A DNA stretch of 64,000 nucleotides, taken from Fervidobacterium sp. (GTDB lineage Bacteria > Thermotogota > Thermotogae > Thermotogales > Fervidobacteriaceae). Under the pieces are notes generated by a model, which was given only the letters and a program-made list of their open reading frames with translations, was not told the origin of the DNA and ran no database searches. The stretch spans positions 97,077 through 161,076 of the forward strand of contig JANZZV010000006.1 of assembly GCA_026419195.1 (NCBI GenBank), given 5' to 3'. Position numbers and translations under genes: made by a program. Positions within the stretch are counted from its first letter, which is position 1; the number at the start of each line of letters is the position of its first letter. Shown piece after piece: positions 1-9,010 of this stretch.

Positions 1-822
1 CACACTCTTAAACGTCTTGATTTAAATGTATCATTAAGTAATTTTGTCAAGCTTTTTGCAAGTGAAATATATCGTCTTTTTAAGGCACAAAGATTTAGTA
101 TAGGAATTTTTGATAGTTTTAGTAACATTAGCTATGAAATGTCTAACACTAATAAGATACCTGAGAATGAGGTTTTTAATTTGCATCCTTTTGAATTACT
201 AATTAAAGACAGAATAGATGAATACTCTTATTACCACATTTACATTTATAGCGAAGAGCTTGCATTTCCAAAAGAAGAAAGTCTTGAAGATATAATCACG
301 CTTGTGGAAGAGCTTTTCACAGGTCAGCTTAAGGGAATCATATTCAGAGAACGTGCAAGCATAGATAGTTTAACTGGTTTGTACAACAGATGGAAGTTAA
401 ATCAATTGATAGACGAAAAACTCGATAAAAAGACCGATGTTTTTTCCATCTTTATTATGGACATAGATGATTTTAAGAAGATCAACGATAGTTATGGTCA
501 TATTGTTGGTGACAAAGTTTTAATTGAAATTGCCAACTTACTTAAAAATTTGAATGTAAACGATAATGTTGTTGCACGATATGGTGGGGAAGAATTTGTT
601 GGTCTGATTTGTTCCAAAAAAGCAGTTGCGCTGAAGATTTGTAAAGAAATCAAAAGTTTGATAGCTAAGACAATGAACGATAAGTTTGGATTTGAGGTTA
701 CTGTAAGCATTGGAATTGCAGATTCAACGGAGAAAAATACAAGATCAGAGCTCTTAGGACTTGCAGATCAAAGGTTGTACGAAGCTAAAAACAGTGGTAA
801 AAATACAATCGTAACTGATTGA
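1..822 (+). CDS. Diguanylate cyclase (GGDEF domain), 5'-truncated by the window edge
   Basis: The frame is open from base 1 to the TGA at 820-822, so the true start lies outside the window; the first internal ATG is at 139. The last ~165 codons form a GGDEF domain: DSLTGLYNR, then IFIMDIDDFKKINDSYGH, then the active-site loop ARYGGEEF, then VTVSIGIA and ADQRLYEAKNSGKN. The family condenses two GTP into cyclic di-GMP. The inhibitory RxxD I-site that normally sits just before the loop is absent (NDNV at that place), so product inhibition may be lost. The preceding ~115 visible residues resemble the end of a GAF-like sensor module, but this is only a guess. The stop overlaps the start of the next GGDEF gene, suggesting translational coupling. 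Confidence 0.85.
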   Translation, partial: HTLKRLDLNVSLSNFVKLFASEIYRLFKAQRFSIGIFDSFSNISYEMSNTNKIPENEVFNLHPFELLIKDRIDEYSYYHIYIYSEELAFPKEESLEDIITLVEELFTGQLKGIIFRERASIDSLTGLYNRWKLNQLIDEKLDKKTDVFSIFIMDIDDFKKINDSYGHIVGDKVLIEIANLLKNLNVNDNVVARYGGEEFVGLICSKKAVALKICKEIKSLIAKTMNDKFGFEVTVSIGIADSTEKNTRSELLGLADQRLYEAKNSGKNTIVTD

Positions 823-3800
823 AAAAAATTGGGTGGTGGCAAGGTGTGGAAAGAGTTGGAGAAAAATTAGAAATCATAGAGTTTGTTAATGAAACCTATT
901 GGAGTAAAGACTACATTGCTGAGTTGGACGGAAGAAGAAAGATTGTAAAGTTTGTCAAAGAAAACTTGATTTTAAGGCCTGATGAGGTTGTGATGAAATC
1001 GGAACTGGCGAGAAACGTGTATGGTTTGTTATTACCAGAAAGGTTTATTTTTGAAAACGTTCCTATTTTAATTTACGATGTAAACAACGTTGAATTTTAT
1101 GATAAGTTTGCTGCTCGGCAAAAAGAAGTAATAGTTTCATTTCTACTAAGCTTACTTAAAAACATTCTGCATGTTCCAAAACTTTTCTTGCCAGTTCTCG
1201 GATTTGATGACATAGTTCAGGTGGACGACGAGATATTACTTTTTCTACCATTTGTACAAAATTATGTTAAGCTTTCAGCCCTCCAAGATAAAGACGAGGG
1301 AAGTCTTTTCATAGCACCTGAAATCCTTCACGAGCAAAATCTTACAGATTCGTCAACACTTTATGTGTTTGGTAAACTATTAGACATTATTTCAGAAGAT
1401 GAAGTTGTTAAAGCAATAGCAAAACAGTTAAGTGCACAAGACCCCAAGGAAAGAAAGTTTAAAGAAGATATACCTTTCTCAAGTATATTGAAAAACAAAA
1501 GGACCTTAGCGCTCAAGAGAATAGTCAGAGAAGAAGAGAAGGCGATCATCAAATTTATTACCTCTAAGGATACAGATAAGAAATTTCTTGGTGTTATTGG
1601 AACTCAAAGGATAGGTAAAACGACTATCGTTGAAAACATTGAAAACGCGCTTAGAGAAATTGGTACACCGTTCCTTCACGCTGTGTCTGGATCAGACGTG
1701 ATTATTCAAACATTACAACTTGTATCAGATAAGATAAGCGAAGAATTATTTGAAGAACTTACAGAGTGTATTGAAAAAACATGTAAAATCGATACAGTTT
1801 CAATGGCTTTAGTCCAAGCCCTTTCTGTTTTGAGCAACGTGGTGATTATTGTTGATGACTACCATGAAGTATCTGAAACTTTGAGAGCGTTACTACGGAA
1901 AATGGCTACCATGATAAAGGGTTCTAATATAAAAATAATCGCTTTTAGCGTTGAAAATTTTGAAGAATTTGAAGATAAGATCAATTTAACACCATTTTCC
2001 GTGGAACAAACAAAAGAATTATTGAAAGCTTCGTTTTCAAAAGTATGGGAAGCAGACATACTTAGTCAATGGCTAACAAATGTTTCAGCCGGTTTACCTG
2101 GACTTATAGTTGAATATATAAAATATCTTTATGAAAACGATGTTATTTATTTTTCTAAAGGGGAACTAAGATATGATATCGACAAGTTAGAACAGCTGCA
2201 ATTTAACAACATCTTTAGTGAAAAACTAAGCAAATTTATCAACAAAGTAGAACAGTATGTTGCCGTTTTAGGCCAGAAGTTCAATAATTCAGAATTAAAA
2301 CAACTTGAAGTTGAGTTGAAGAAGAAAATAGATGTCAACCAACTCATTTCAGATGGAGTTGTATACAAAGAATATGACAAGTATAGATTTACGCTGAGGC
2401 AATATTGGGAATTCTTGTACAACAGCATACCATCTGAAACAAGAAACGAAATACATAAAGAGCTTTCGAAAAAAGTTAATGATACATTTAAGAGGGCATG
2501 GCACTTAGAAATGATAGGTGAGAAAATAAATGCTGCAACTGTTTATTTAAAATATATAAAAGAGTTGTTAGAATACTATGCTTCTCCTTCACTTGTTAAA
2601 TCGGTGATACGTAAAGTTAAGGAAATCATCGGTAACAGAACTTCTTACGCTCTTGTAAAATTTGAAGTTGAACTACTTACACGAACAGAAGAGATAACAG
2701 AGTTAATAACATTAGAAATTCCTGAGAATAGGTTGTTTTCTTATTACATAGCTAAGAAATACTTTTCTTCATATAAAGAGCAAGAAGCTATGGAGATATT
2801 GAGCAAATATCCAAAGGCCTATGGTTCAATAGGTGAAATAAAAAGGAATTTGCTTTATTTAATGGCTGAATTTGAAGTTGGGAAAAAAAGAAAAGAATAT
2901 GTTAACAGAACTTTTGCCCTGATTGCAAATCTTAGAGAAGATAACCCTATTCATGCCGGCATACTTGTGGATGCGTATATTTTCATATCGAGAGTGCTTT
3001 CAGATAACCCGCACCGTGCTTTTTACTATTTAAAAAAGGCGGAGAAAATAGCACTCGAGTTCAACCTGGCTCATAAACTTCCGATTATCTACAACAACAT
3101 GTCAACAGAAAGTTCAAATACAAACATATCCATGACATTTCTTCAGAGAGCAGTCGATGTAGCAAACGATATAGGACTTCCAGCTCGAGGATACATGGCA
3201 AAATTAAATATGCTTTACCATGCACTTTACGCTGGAAAGATAAAAGACTTTGTGACAGGGATTGCCAATGTTAGACCAAAAATTGAGCTTTTAGGCCTTT
3301 CCGACGAGTTGGCATATAGCCATATCTTAGAGGCATATTATCATGCTTACAATTTTGAATACGAAGAGGCTTTAGTACACATTGGGGAGTCTGAGAAAAT
3401 TTCTGGGAAAGCTAACGAGCTTGAACGTATGTTCATCAGTGCTATAGTTAGGAAATTTGACAGTTTCAATACATATCTTTCAAAGATTGATATTTCAAAT
3501 TTATCAGATGACTCGAGAGCTGTTATAGAAATTTTGGGAAATTTAAATAATGAGGAACTTGGGTTAAAATGGGAGAAATACATCAACAGCGGTGGAAGAA
3601 TTTTTAGAGAGGAAATTTGTGCAATTGCAGGTGATAAATTGTCACGCTTGAAGCCCGAGCTCTTTAGAAAGGAGCTAGGATATTTAGAGAACAGATTCGT
3701 ACTTGATGGTAGTTTACTGTCTCTTGCAATGGTCTACGAAGGTTATGGACATTATTATAAAGAAATTGGAAAATTATATAAAGCAAATGTATACTATCAA

Positions 3801-4820
3801 AAAGCAATTACACTTTACAAAGACATAGGTATGTTAAATGCATCAAAAATTTTGTCACAGACTTATAACGTTAGCACAGTTGATTTGGAACCTGGTGAGC
3901 TTGAAGATACGAAAAATTTATCAATAGATATTCTAACAAGTCTCAAGGTTATTGATCCAAAAACGGATCCGCAGATTCTACTTGATTACTTTGTCTCAAA
4001 AGTTTTGACCGTTTTTCCGGTGAAGAATGTGTATTTTAAGATTCATGACAATGTACTGGACAGAGATTTTGAAAGTGGATGGGGTGAGTTTAGAAGTTTT
4101 GAAAAAGACTACTTAGTGTTGTCTCCGTTAGAGATTTATCTTACAGACAATTTTGATCAAAAATCTAAATATGAAATATATGCTTCGAATCCAACTCTAT
4201 CTCTTCCAGAATACTTTAAGAATAATATTATAGCAAAGTTGGAAATAATAGAATACGGTTTTGTTGCAGTTTTCAAAGGCGTTTTAACAAGAATGAGGAG
4301 CTATATAGATCCGCTTACAAAGCTATTTACAAGATATTATTTTTCCGAGCTTTTGGCTCAACATTTTGAAAATGCTGTTAACCAAAAAGATAGTTTATCT
4401 ATAGTGATGTGTGATATAGACAATTTCAAAAAAATAAACGATACATATGGACACTTGACAGGGGATAGGGTACTTAAAATTATTGCTAAACTACTTAGAG
4501 AAAACATTCGATCGACCGACATCGTCGGACGATTTGGAGGAGAGGAATTTATAATATCCTTTCCATCAACAGATGTTGAGGAAACAAAATCAATTCTTGA
4601 AAGATTAAGGCGCCACATACGTGACTTGACAGAATTTCCTTTCAAAATAACGCTGAGTTTTGGTGTTGTAAACCATCCTGAAAACACAGGCGGAATTATA
4701 ATACAGTCCCCGGAAGATCTTATCAGGTTAGCAGATACTGCTTTGTATCATGCTAAAAATACCGGAAAAGACAAGATAGTAGTCTATTCGGAGGGAATGA
4801 CGGGTGGATTGCATGCATAA
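819..4820 (+). CDS. Kinase-like / STAND ATPase / TPR / GGDEF giant signalling protein
   Basis: A 1333-residue protein beginning at a TTG that overlaps the previous stop. The first ~195 residues resemble a degenerate Ser/Thr protein kinase fold: an APEIL segment near residue 168 is followed by a YVFG-type helix, but I see no HRD or DFG catalytic motif. A P-loop ATPase follows (GTQRIGKTT near 261-270, Walker B-like VVIIVDDYHE near 340), of AAA/STAND type. About 450 residues of helical, TPR-like repeats run from ~580 to ~1030, then a GAF-like linker. The C-terminal GGDEF domain has GRFGGEEF near residue 1240 and an intact RSTD I-site, so it should make c-di-GMP and be product-inhibited. It is probably a cytoplasmic ligand- or partner-sensing switch. 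The tandem cyclase upstream suggests a shared pathway. No obvious Shine-Dalgarno precedes the TTG; a GTG nine codons in is an alternative. Confidence 0.8.
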   Translation: MKKIGWWQGVERVGEKLEIIEFVNETYWSKDYIAELDGRRKIVKFVKENLILRPDEVVMKSELARNVYGLLLPERFIFENVPILIYDVNNVEFYDKFAARQKEVIVSFLLSLLKNILHVPKLFLPVLGFDDIVQVDDEILLFLPFVQNYVKLSALQDKDEGSLFIAPEILHEQNLTDSSTLYVFGKLLDIISEDEVVKAIAKQLSAQDPKERKFKEDIPFSSILKNKRTLALKRIVREEEKAIIKFITSKDTDKKFLGVIGTQRIGKTTIVENIENALREIGTPFLHAVSGSDVIIQTLQLVSDKISEELFEELTECIEKTCKIDTVSMALVQALSVLSNVVIIVDDYHEVSETLRALLRKMATMIKGSNIKIIAFSVENFEEFEDKINLTPFSVEQTKELLKASFSKVWEADILSQWLTNVSAGLPGLIVEYIKYLYENDVIYFSKGELRYDIDKLEQLQFNNIFSEKLSKFINKVEQYVAVLGQKFNNSELKQLEVELKKKIDVNQLISDGVVYKEYDKYRFTLRQYWEFLYNSIPSETRNEIHKELSKKVNDTFKRAWHLEMIGEKINAATVYLKYIKELLEYYASPSLVKSVIRKVKEIIGNRTSYALVKFEVELLTRTEEITELITLEIPENRLFSYYIAKKYFSSYKEQEAMEILSKYPKAYGSIGEIKRNLLYLMAEFEVGKKRKEYVNRTFALIANLREDNPIHAGILVDAYIFISRVLSDNPHRAFYYLKKAEKIALEFNLAHKLPIIYNNMSTESSNTNISMTFLQRAVDVANDIGLPARGYMAKLNMLYHALYAGKIKDFVTGIANVRPKIELLGLSDELAYSHILEAYYHAYNFEYEEALVHIGESEKISGKANELERMFISAIVRKFDSFNTYLSKIDISNLSDDSRAVIEILGNLNNEELGLKWEKYINSGGRIFREEICAIAGDKLSRLKPELFRKELGYLENRFVLDGSLLSLAMVYEGYGHYYKEIGKLYKANVYYQKAITLYKDIGMLNASKILSQTYNVSTVDLEPGELEDTKNLSIDILTSLKVIDPKTDPQILLDYFVSKVLTVFPVKNVYFKIHDNVLDRDFESGWGEFRSFEKDYLVLSPLEIYLTDNFDQKSKYEIYASNPTLSLPEYFKNNIIAKLEIIEYGFVAVFKGVLTRMRSYIDPLTKLFTRYYFSELLAQHFENAVNQKDSLSIVMCDIDNFKKINDTYGHLTGDRVLKIIAKLLRENIRSTDIVGRFGGEEFIISFPSTDVEETKSILERLRRHIRDLTEFPFKITLSFGVVNHPENTGGIIIQSPEDLIRLADTALYHAKNTGKDKIVVYSEGMTGGLHA

Positions 4821-5721
4821 TTTAAGAAGAACAGTACTTGAAAAACTCTGGGAATATGGTTGTGACACTTTACTTAAAGAAGAGCTTTCTGCACATGTAA
4901 GTTTTAAAATTGGTGGTACAGTTCCCATTTTTGTAATTCCCAATAACGTAGATGGACTATTAAATGCAATTAATTTGATAAGAGAAGAAGGAATGGAATT
5001 TCGTATTTTGGGTAAAGGAACAAACATTCTTCCCTTAGATGGTTCTTTACCATTTTTGGTACTTTCTACTGAAAGAATAGATGAATTAATTGTTGAACAC
5101 GATAAAATTCATGTTGGAGCAGGAGCTTCTTTTAAGAAATTGTGTCTCGTAGCGCTTGAAAATGAATTATCCGGTTTGGAGCACGCCTATGGTCTTCCAG
5201 GAAGTGTTGGAGGAGCTGTTTATATGAATGCAGGATGTTATGGATGGGAAACGGCTGATAATATCTTGGAAGTCACTGCCTTTGATGGTAGAAAAGTAAT
5301 AAAACTAACGAAAAATGAAATTAATTTTTCGTACAGAAACAGTATATTCAAAATCGAAAAAAATATGGTAATACTTGGAGCTACATTCAAGTTTTCCAAG
5401 GGGCAAAAGGAAAAAATCAAAAATCTTATGTTAGATACGATTAAGAAACGATACGAGAAACAGCCTTTGGAGTACCCAAGTGCGGGTAGTGTTTTTAAAA
5501 GACCAAAACCTGATTTTTATGTTGGCACAGCGATTGAATCGCTTGGACTGAAAGGTTTTTCCATAGGAGGGGCGCAGATTTCCGAAAAGCATGCTGGCTT
5601 TATAATAAACAAAGGTAATGCAAAGGCTGAAGATGTAATTAGTTTAATAAAATACATTAGATTAAAAATTAAAGAGCGTTATAATATAGATTTAGAGACT
5701 GAGATTGAAATTTGGGAATAG
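4804..5721 (+). CDS. murB: UDP-N-acetylenolpyruvoylglucosamine reductase
   Basis: MurB reduces UDP-GlcNAc-enolpyruvate to UDP-MurNAc with FAD and NADPH, the second committed step of peptidoglycan precursor synthesis in the cytoplasm. The 305 residues match the short MurB type. The FAD-binding N-terminal half has SFKIGGT and LGKGTN, followed by GLPGSVGGAVYMNAGCYG; the catalytic half has YRNSIF, YPSAGSVFKRP with the catalytic serine, and a C-terminal GFIINKGNAKAEDV segment. The GTG at 4804 lies five bases after a GGAGGG motif inside the end of the upstream gene (17-bp overlap). An ATG at 4813 is the alternative start but is too far from that motif. Translation is probably coupled to the GGDEF gene, an odd partner for a cell-wall enzyme. 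Confidence 0.93.
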   Translation: MDCMHNLRRTVLEKLWEYGCDTLLKEELSAHVSFKIGGTVPIFVIPNNVDGLLNAINLIREEGMEFRILGKGTNILPLDGSLPFLVLSTERIDELIVEHDKIHVGAGASFKKLCLVALENELSGLEHAYGLPGSVGGAVYMNAGCYGWETADNILEVTAFDGRKVIKLTKNEINFSYRNSIFKIEKNMVILGATFKFSKGQKEKIKNLMLDTIKKRYEKQPLEYPSAGSVFKRPKPDFYVGTAIESLGLKGFSIGGAQISEKHAGFIINKGNAKAEDVISLIKYIRLKIKERYNIDLETEIEIWE

Positions 5722-5749
5722 GACAAAACGATTTTTGGAGGTGAAGAGC

Positions 5750-7108
5750 GTGTCTGTTGAAAAAGGGTTGGTTTGGAAAAAAAGAACAAAAGAGGAGATC
5801 GAAAGGTTTTCTGAAAATTACAAAATATTCATAGATTTTGCAAAGACAGAAAGGTTAGCGATAGAATACTTTGAAAAGCTTTTGAAAAGAGAAGGGTTTA
5901 TAAGTATAAACGATTATGTGTCAAAAAGTACCACAAGTAAAATCTTTTCTGTGAACCGTTTTAAATCACTTGTTGCAGTAAAAGGAGACATAACAAATGG
6001 CATAAATTTTATAGTTGCACATGTTGATTCGCCAAGATTAGATTTAAAACCTTATCCACTCTATGAAGATAGTGGTATAGTATTAGCAAAAACGCATTAT
6101 TATGGAGGGATAAAAAAATACCAATGGCTGAGTCTTCCTTTAGCACTTGTTGGAATAGTTGTAAAGGAAAATGGTGACAAAATAAATATTTGCATAGGAT
6201 GTAACGAAAAAGAGCCTGTGTTTGTATTACCTGATTTATTACCGCACCTTGATAAGGAAGATAAAAAAGTAAGCGAGCAGTTTAAAGCCGACAAAATGAA
6301 CCTTTTAGTTGGATCTATTCCACTTGAAACGAATGACAAAGAACCAGTCAAGCAATATGTACTTAAGTTATTGAAAGAAAAATATGATATAGAAGAAGAG
6401 GATTTCATAAGTGCCGAACTTGAACTTGTCCCTGCCATAAAACCAAGAGATGTTGGACTTGATGGAAGTTTTATAGGTGCATATGGGCATGATGATAGAA
6501 TATGTGCCTACGAAGCAATTATGGCTCTTTTAAACGCGGAAATTTCGGAAAATCAAAAAGCTGCTGGTGTAATACTATTTGATAGAGAAGAAATCGGTAG
6601 CGAAGGAGATGCAGGTGCACAAGGAAGGTTTTACAAAAGCTTTCTAAGAAAATTGATCAAAGCCAAAGGTCTTGAAGACAGTGAAAACGTTTTAGATGAC
6701 ATAATATCCAAGTCAACAGTAATATCAGCGGACGTTACCGCTTTGTATGATCCATCTTACCCTGAAGTACATGACAAACTCAACGTAGCAAAACCAGGTT
6801 ACGGAGTAGCAATAGTTAAGTACACAGGTAGGGGTGGAAAATCGGGTGCAAGTGAAGCTCATGCTGAATTGTTAGCAAAAGTTCGAAACATCTTAAACAA
6901 GAATGGAATCTGTTGGCAAGTAAGCTTACTTGGAAAAGTTGATGTTGGTGGTGGAGGTACAGTTGCCAAATTTTTAGCTAAGGAAGGCTTTGATACAGTC
7001 GATATGGGACCAGGGTTAATGAGTATGCACGCTCCGTTTGAACTTGTATCAAAAGCCGATCTTTACGAAACTTACCTTGCCTTTAAAGTATTGATGGAAC
7101 AGTTGTAG
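5750..7108 (+). CDS. M18 family aminopeptidase (aspartyl aminopeptidase type)
   Basis: A cytosolic dinuclear-zinc aminopeptidase that removes N-terminal residues, often acidic ones, from peptides. Metal-ligand and catalytic blocks of M18 are in order: HVDSPRLDLKP, GHDDRICAYEA, DREEIGSEGDAGAQG, SADVTALYDP and, near the end, GPGLMSMHAPFELVSKAD. The open frame reaches back to 5705, but a strong GGAGGTG at 5737-5743 places the start at the GTG at 5750 (452 residues), just clear of murB. A glycine-rich GGGGTV stretch near residue 400 belongs to the fold. The gene sits tightly between murB and a MarR regulator, so it is probably co-transcribed with both. Confidence 0.93.
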   Translation: MSVEKGLVWKKRTKEEIERFSENYKIFIDFAKTERLAIEYFEKLLKREGFISINDYVSKSTTSKIFSVNRFKSLVAVKGDITNGINFIVAHVDSPRLDLKPYPLYEDSGIVLAKTHYYGGIKKYQWLSLPLALVGIVVKENGDKINICIGCNEKEPVFVLPDLLPHLDKEDKKVSEQFKADKMNLLVGSIPLETNDKEPVKQYVLKLLKEKYDIEEEDFISAELELVPAIKPRDVGLDGSFIGAYGHDDRICAYEAIMALLNAEISENQKAAGVILFDREEIGSEGDAGAQGRFYKSFLRKLIKAKGLEDSENVLDDIISKSTVISADVTALYDPSYPEVHDKLNVAKPGYGVAIVKYTGRGGKSGASEAHAELLAKVRNILNKNGICWQVSLLGKVDVGGGGTVAKFLAKEGFDTVDMGPGLMSMHAPFELVSKADLYETYLAFKVLMEQL

Positions 7109-7122
7109 AAGAGGTGGAAAAA

Positions 7123-7581
7123 ATGAGTAAACACGTCAAAGAAAGAGCCGAAGAGCTGTACACTGTTCTTGAAAAGTTGTTAAGAGATATCTGTTTCAGT
7201 ATCAGAATACACGGCCGTGAAGCTCTTAAAAATTATTCCATTACTCATGCGCAATTTGAGCTGCTTCAGAGAATTTATTTTAATGGACCACAAACCATGA
7301 CAAAACTGAGCCAGATGCTTGGTATCGCAAAAAGTACGACGACAGGTCTTGTTATGAGACTTGAAAGAGATGGTTTTCTGAAACGGAAACAAAGTAGAGA
7401 AGATAAAAGAGTTGCCGTTGTGGAGATAACTTTGCTAGGTGAAGAAGTAATAAAAGCAGTCATAAATTCCAGGATAGACTATGTAAAGAAACTTTGTGAA
7501 AAATTTTCAGACGAGGATTTAAATCAGCTCTATTCAAGCCTTGAAAATTTGTCAAATTTAATAAAGGAAACGAACAAATAA
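7123..7581 (+). CDS. MarR family transcriptional regulator
   Basis: A 152-residue winged-helix DNA-binding protein. The central region holds the MarR recognition helix and wing: ITHAQFELLQRI, MTKLSQMLGIAKSTTTGLVMRLERDGFL, then the wing with REDKRVAVVEITLLGEE. Long helices at both ends would form the dimer interface. MarR proteins usually repress nearby or own genes and release DNA on binding small phenolic or lipophilic ligands; the ligand here cannot be read from sequence. The ATG at 7123 is preferred because GAGGTGG at 7111-7117 precedes it; the GTG at 7114 lies inside that site. It follows the aminopeptidase gene by 14 bases and precedes the envelope gene block, which could be its target. 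Confidence 0.88.
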   Translation: MSKHVKERAEELYTVLEKLLRDICFSIRIHGREALKNYSITHAQFELLQRIYFNGPQTMTKLSQMLGIAKSTTTGLVMRLERDGFLKRKQSREDKRVAVVEITLLGEEVIKAVINSRIDYVKKLCEKFSDEDLNQLYSSLENLSNLIKETNK

Positions 7582-7602
7582 TCTCTGAATTTGGTGATTT
7601 CT

Positions 7603-8994
7603 ATGTTTTTTAAGACAGTGAGATACCTTATTATTATTATTTTTACTTTCTTACTCTCATCATCTTTCTTAGCACTCACAGTAATATCCGAAAACGGCGC
7701 AATGGTATATTACAATGGTTTCCTAATAGGTGTGGTGAAAAACAATTCATTGTCTTTTCCTGCAAGTTTTCCTGGTTGGCTTCGCGTAGCTAAACCTGGA
7801 TACTTAACTTTTGAAAAAGAAATAACAGAAGATGGTACTGTTGTTGCTAATTTAGCATTTCCAAGTTATCTTAAGGTTAATGTTGCCTTAGAAAATGCAG
7901 AGCTTTACATAAACGACATCAAATATTCTCCTGGGGAACTACACGCATTGAGACCTGGGTATTATAAAATAAAAATATCTGCTCCAGGCTACACGACCAA
8001 AACCATCGAGCTTTTTCTTGATAAAAACGAAGAAAAAATCTTGGACGTGAATTTGAAAAAGACAGTAACACTAACAATCAACTCAGTGCAAAAAATTTCG
8101 AATGTTCTTATAGATGGAAAAGTCATCGACGTTCCACACACACTTGAAGTTTTACCAGGCAAGTACCGCTTGATACTTTCGGGTGATTATGTTAAAAACA
8201 TTCAAGAGTTTGATGTACCACCAGTTGATAGTTACTCAATAACATTAGATCTTCAAAAAAAGTATGAGCTACAAATATCGGGTGAACCAGAGTATGCTTA
8301 TGTAAGGATAAACAATGAGATTTATAGATTACCATACAGAAACAAACTTTCTGAAGGGTTTTATAACATTGTTATCTTCGCTGACGGATATAAAGAAGAG
8401 ACAAGAAGACTGGAGTTAAAAGAAAATACAGTGATAAACTACATGTTGGAACCACAAAAATTGTATAAATCAAACTTTTTGGATAAAGATTACATTGTCA
8501 AATTTGATGGTTTTGTAAGAGAAAGACTTATTCCAAAAGCTTATTTTACGACGGTATCTGACAAAAACAACAACATAATATGGGTTGGTTTTTCTGACGG
8601 GACTTTTAACAAAATCCCGACAACAATACCAATACTTATAAACTCAGACTACCAAGTGACAATTAACAACAAAGCGTACATTGGACCTGCTGTATTGCAA
8701 ATAGAAAACGGTCAAAAGATAAGCTTATACAACAAATTCACAGGTACAGAAACAGTGATTGTAGACAAACTTACAATCTTTGATAGCGTGGAGAAATGTT
8801 TAGTAAATATCTATTCAAAGACAGGTTTAGATGTATTTTGGGATGGGAAATACATTGGAAAAACTCCCATTTACCTTTTTATGACGAGCAGTGGCATGCA
8901 TGAACTATTGTTGAAAAAAGGTGAACGAGAGATTTTTAAAAGTTTGGTCTCCGTTTCTCAAGGTAAACTTAATGAGTTTTCAATTGATGAGTAA
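7603..8994 (+). CDS. Exported PEGA-repeat protein
   Basis: About 463 residues starting with a hydrophobic signal or anchor segment (YLIIIIFTFLLSSSFLAL). The rest is made of successive ~70-residue beta-rich units carrying the PEGA-like pattern: a short strand, a proline-containing hairpin, then LRPGYYKIKISAPGYTTK or LPGKYRLILSGDYVK type endings. At least four units can be recognised, the last being GLDVFWDGKYIGKTPIYLF. PEGA domains occur in surface proteins of many bacteria and are thought to mediate binding; no enzyme motif is visible. GGTGAT at 7593-7598 supports the ATG at 7603 over upstream TTG/GTG codons. It is followed after 16 bases by an SLH/coiled-coil envelope protein, so a role outside the cytoplasmic membrane is likely. 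Confidence 0.75.
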   Translation: MFFKTVRYLIIIIFTFLLSSSFLALTVISENGAMVYYNGFLIGVVKNNSLSFPASFPGWLRVAKPGYLTFEKEITEDGTVVANLAFPSYLKVNVALENAELYINDIKYSPGELHALRPGYYKIKISAPGYTTKTIELFLDKNEEKILDVNLKKTVTLTINSVQKISNVLIDGKVIDVPHTLEVLPGKYRLILSGDYVKNIQEFDVPPVDSYSITLDLQKKYELQISGEPEYAYVRINNEIYRLPYRNKLSEGFYNIVIFADGYKEETRRLELKENTVINYMLEPQKLYKSNFLDKDYIVKFDGFVRERLIPKAYFTTVSDKNNNIIWVGFSDGTFNKIPTTIPILINSDYQVTINNKAYIGPAVLQIENGQKISLYNKFTGTETVIVDKLTIFDSVEKCLVNIYSKTGLDVFWDGKYIGKTPIYLFMTSSGMHELLLKKGEREIFKSLVSVSQGKLNEFSIDE

Positions 8995-9010
8995 AAAAGG
9001 AGTGTGGAAA

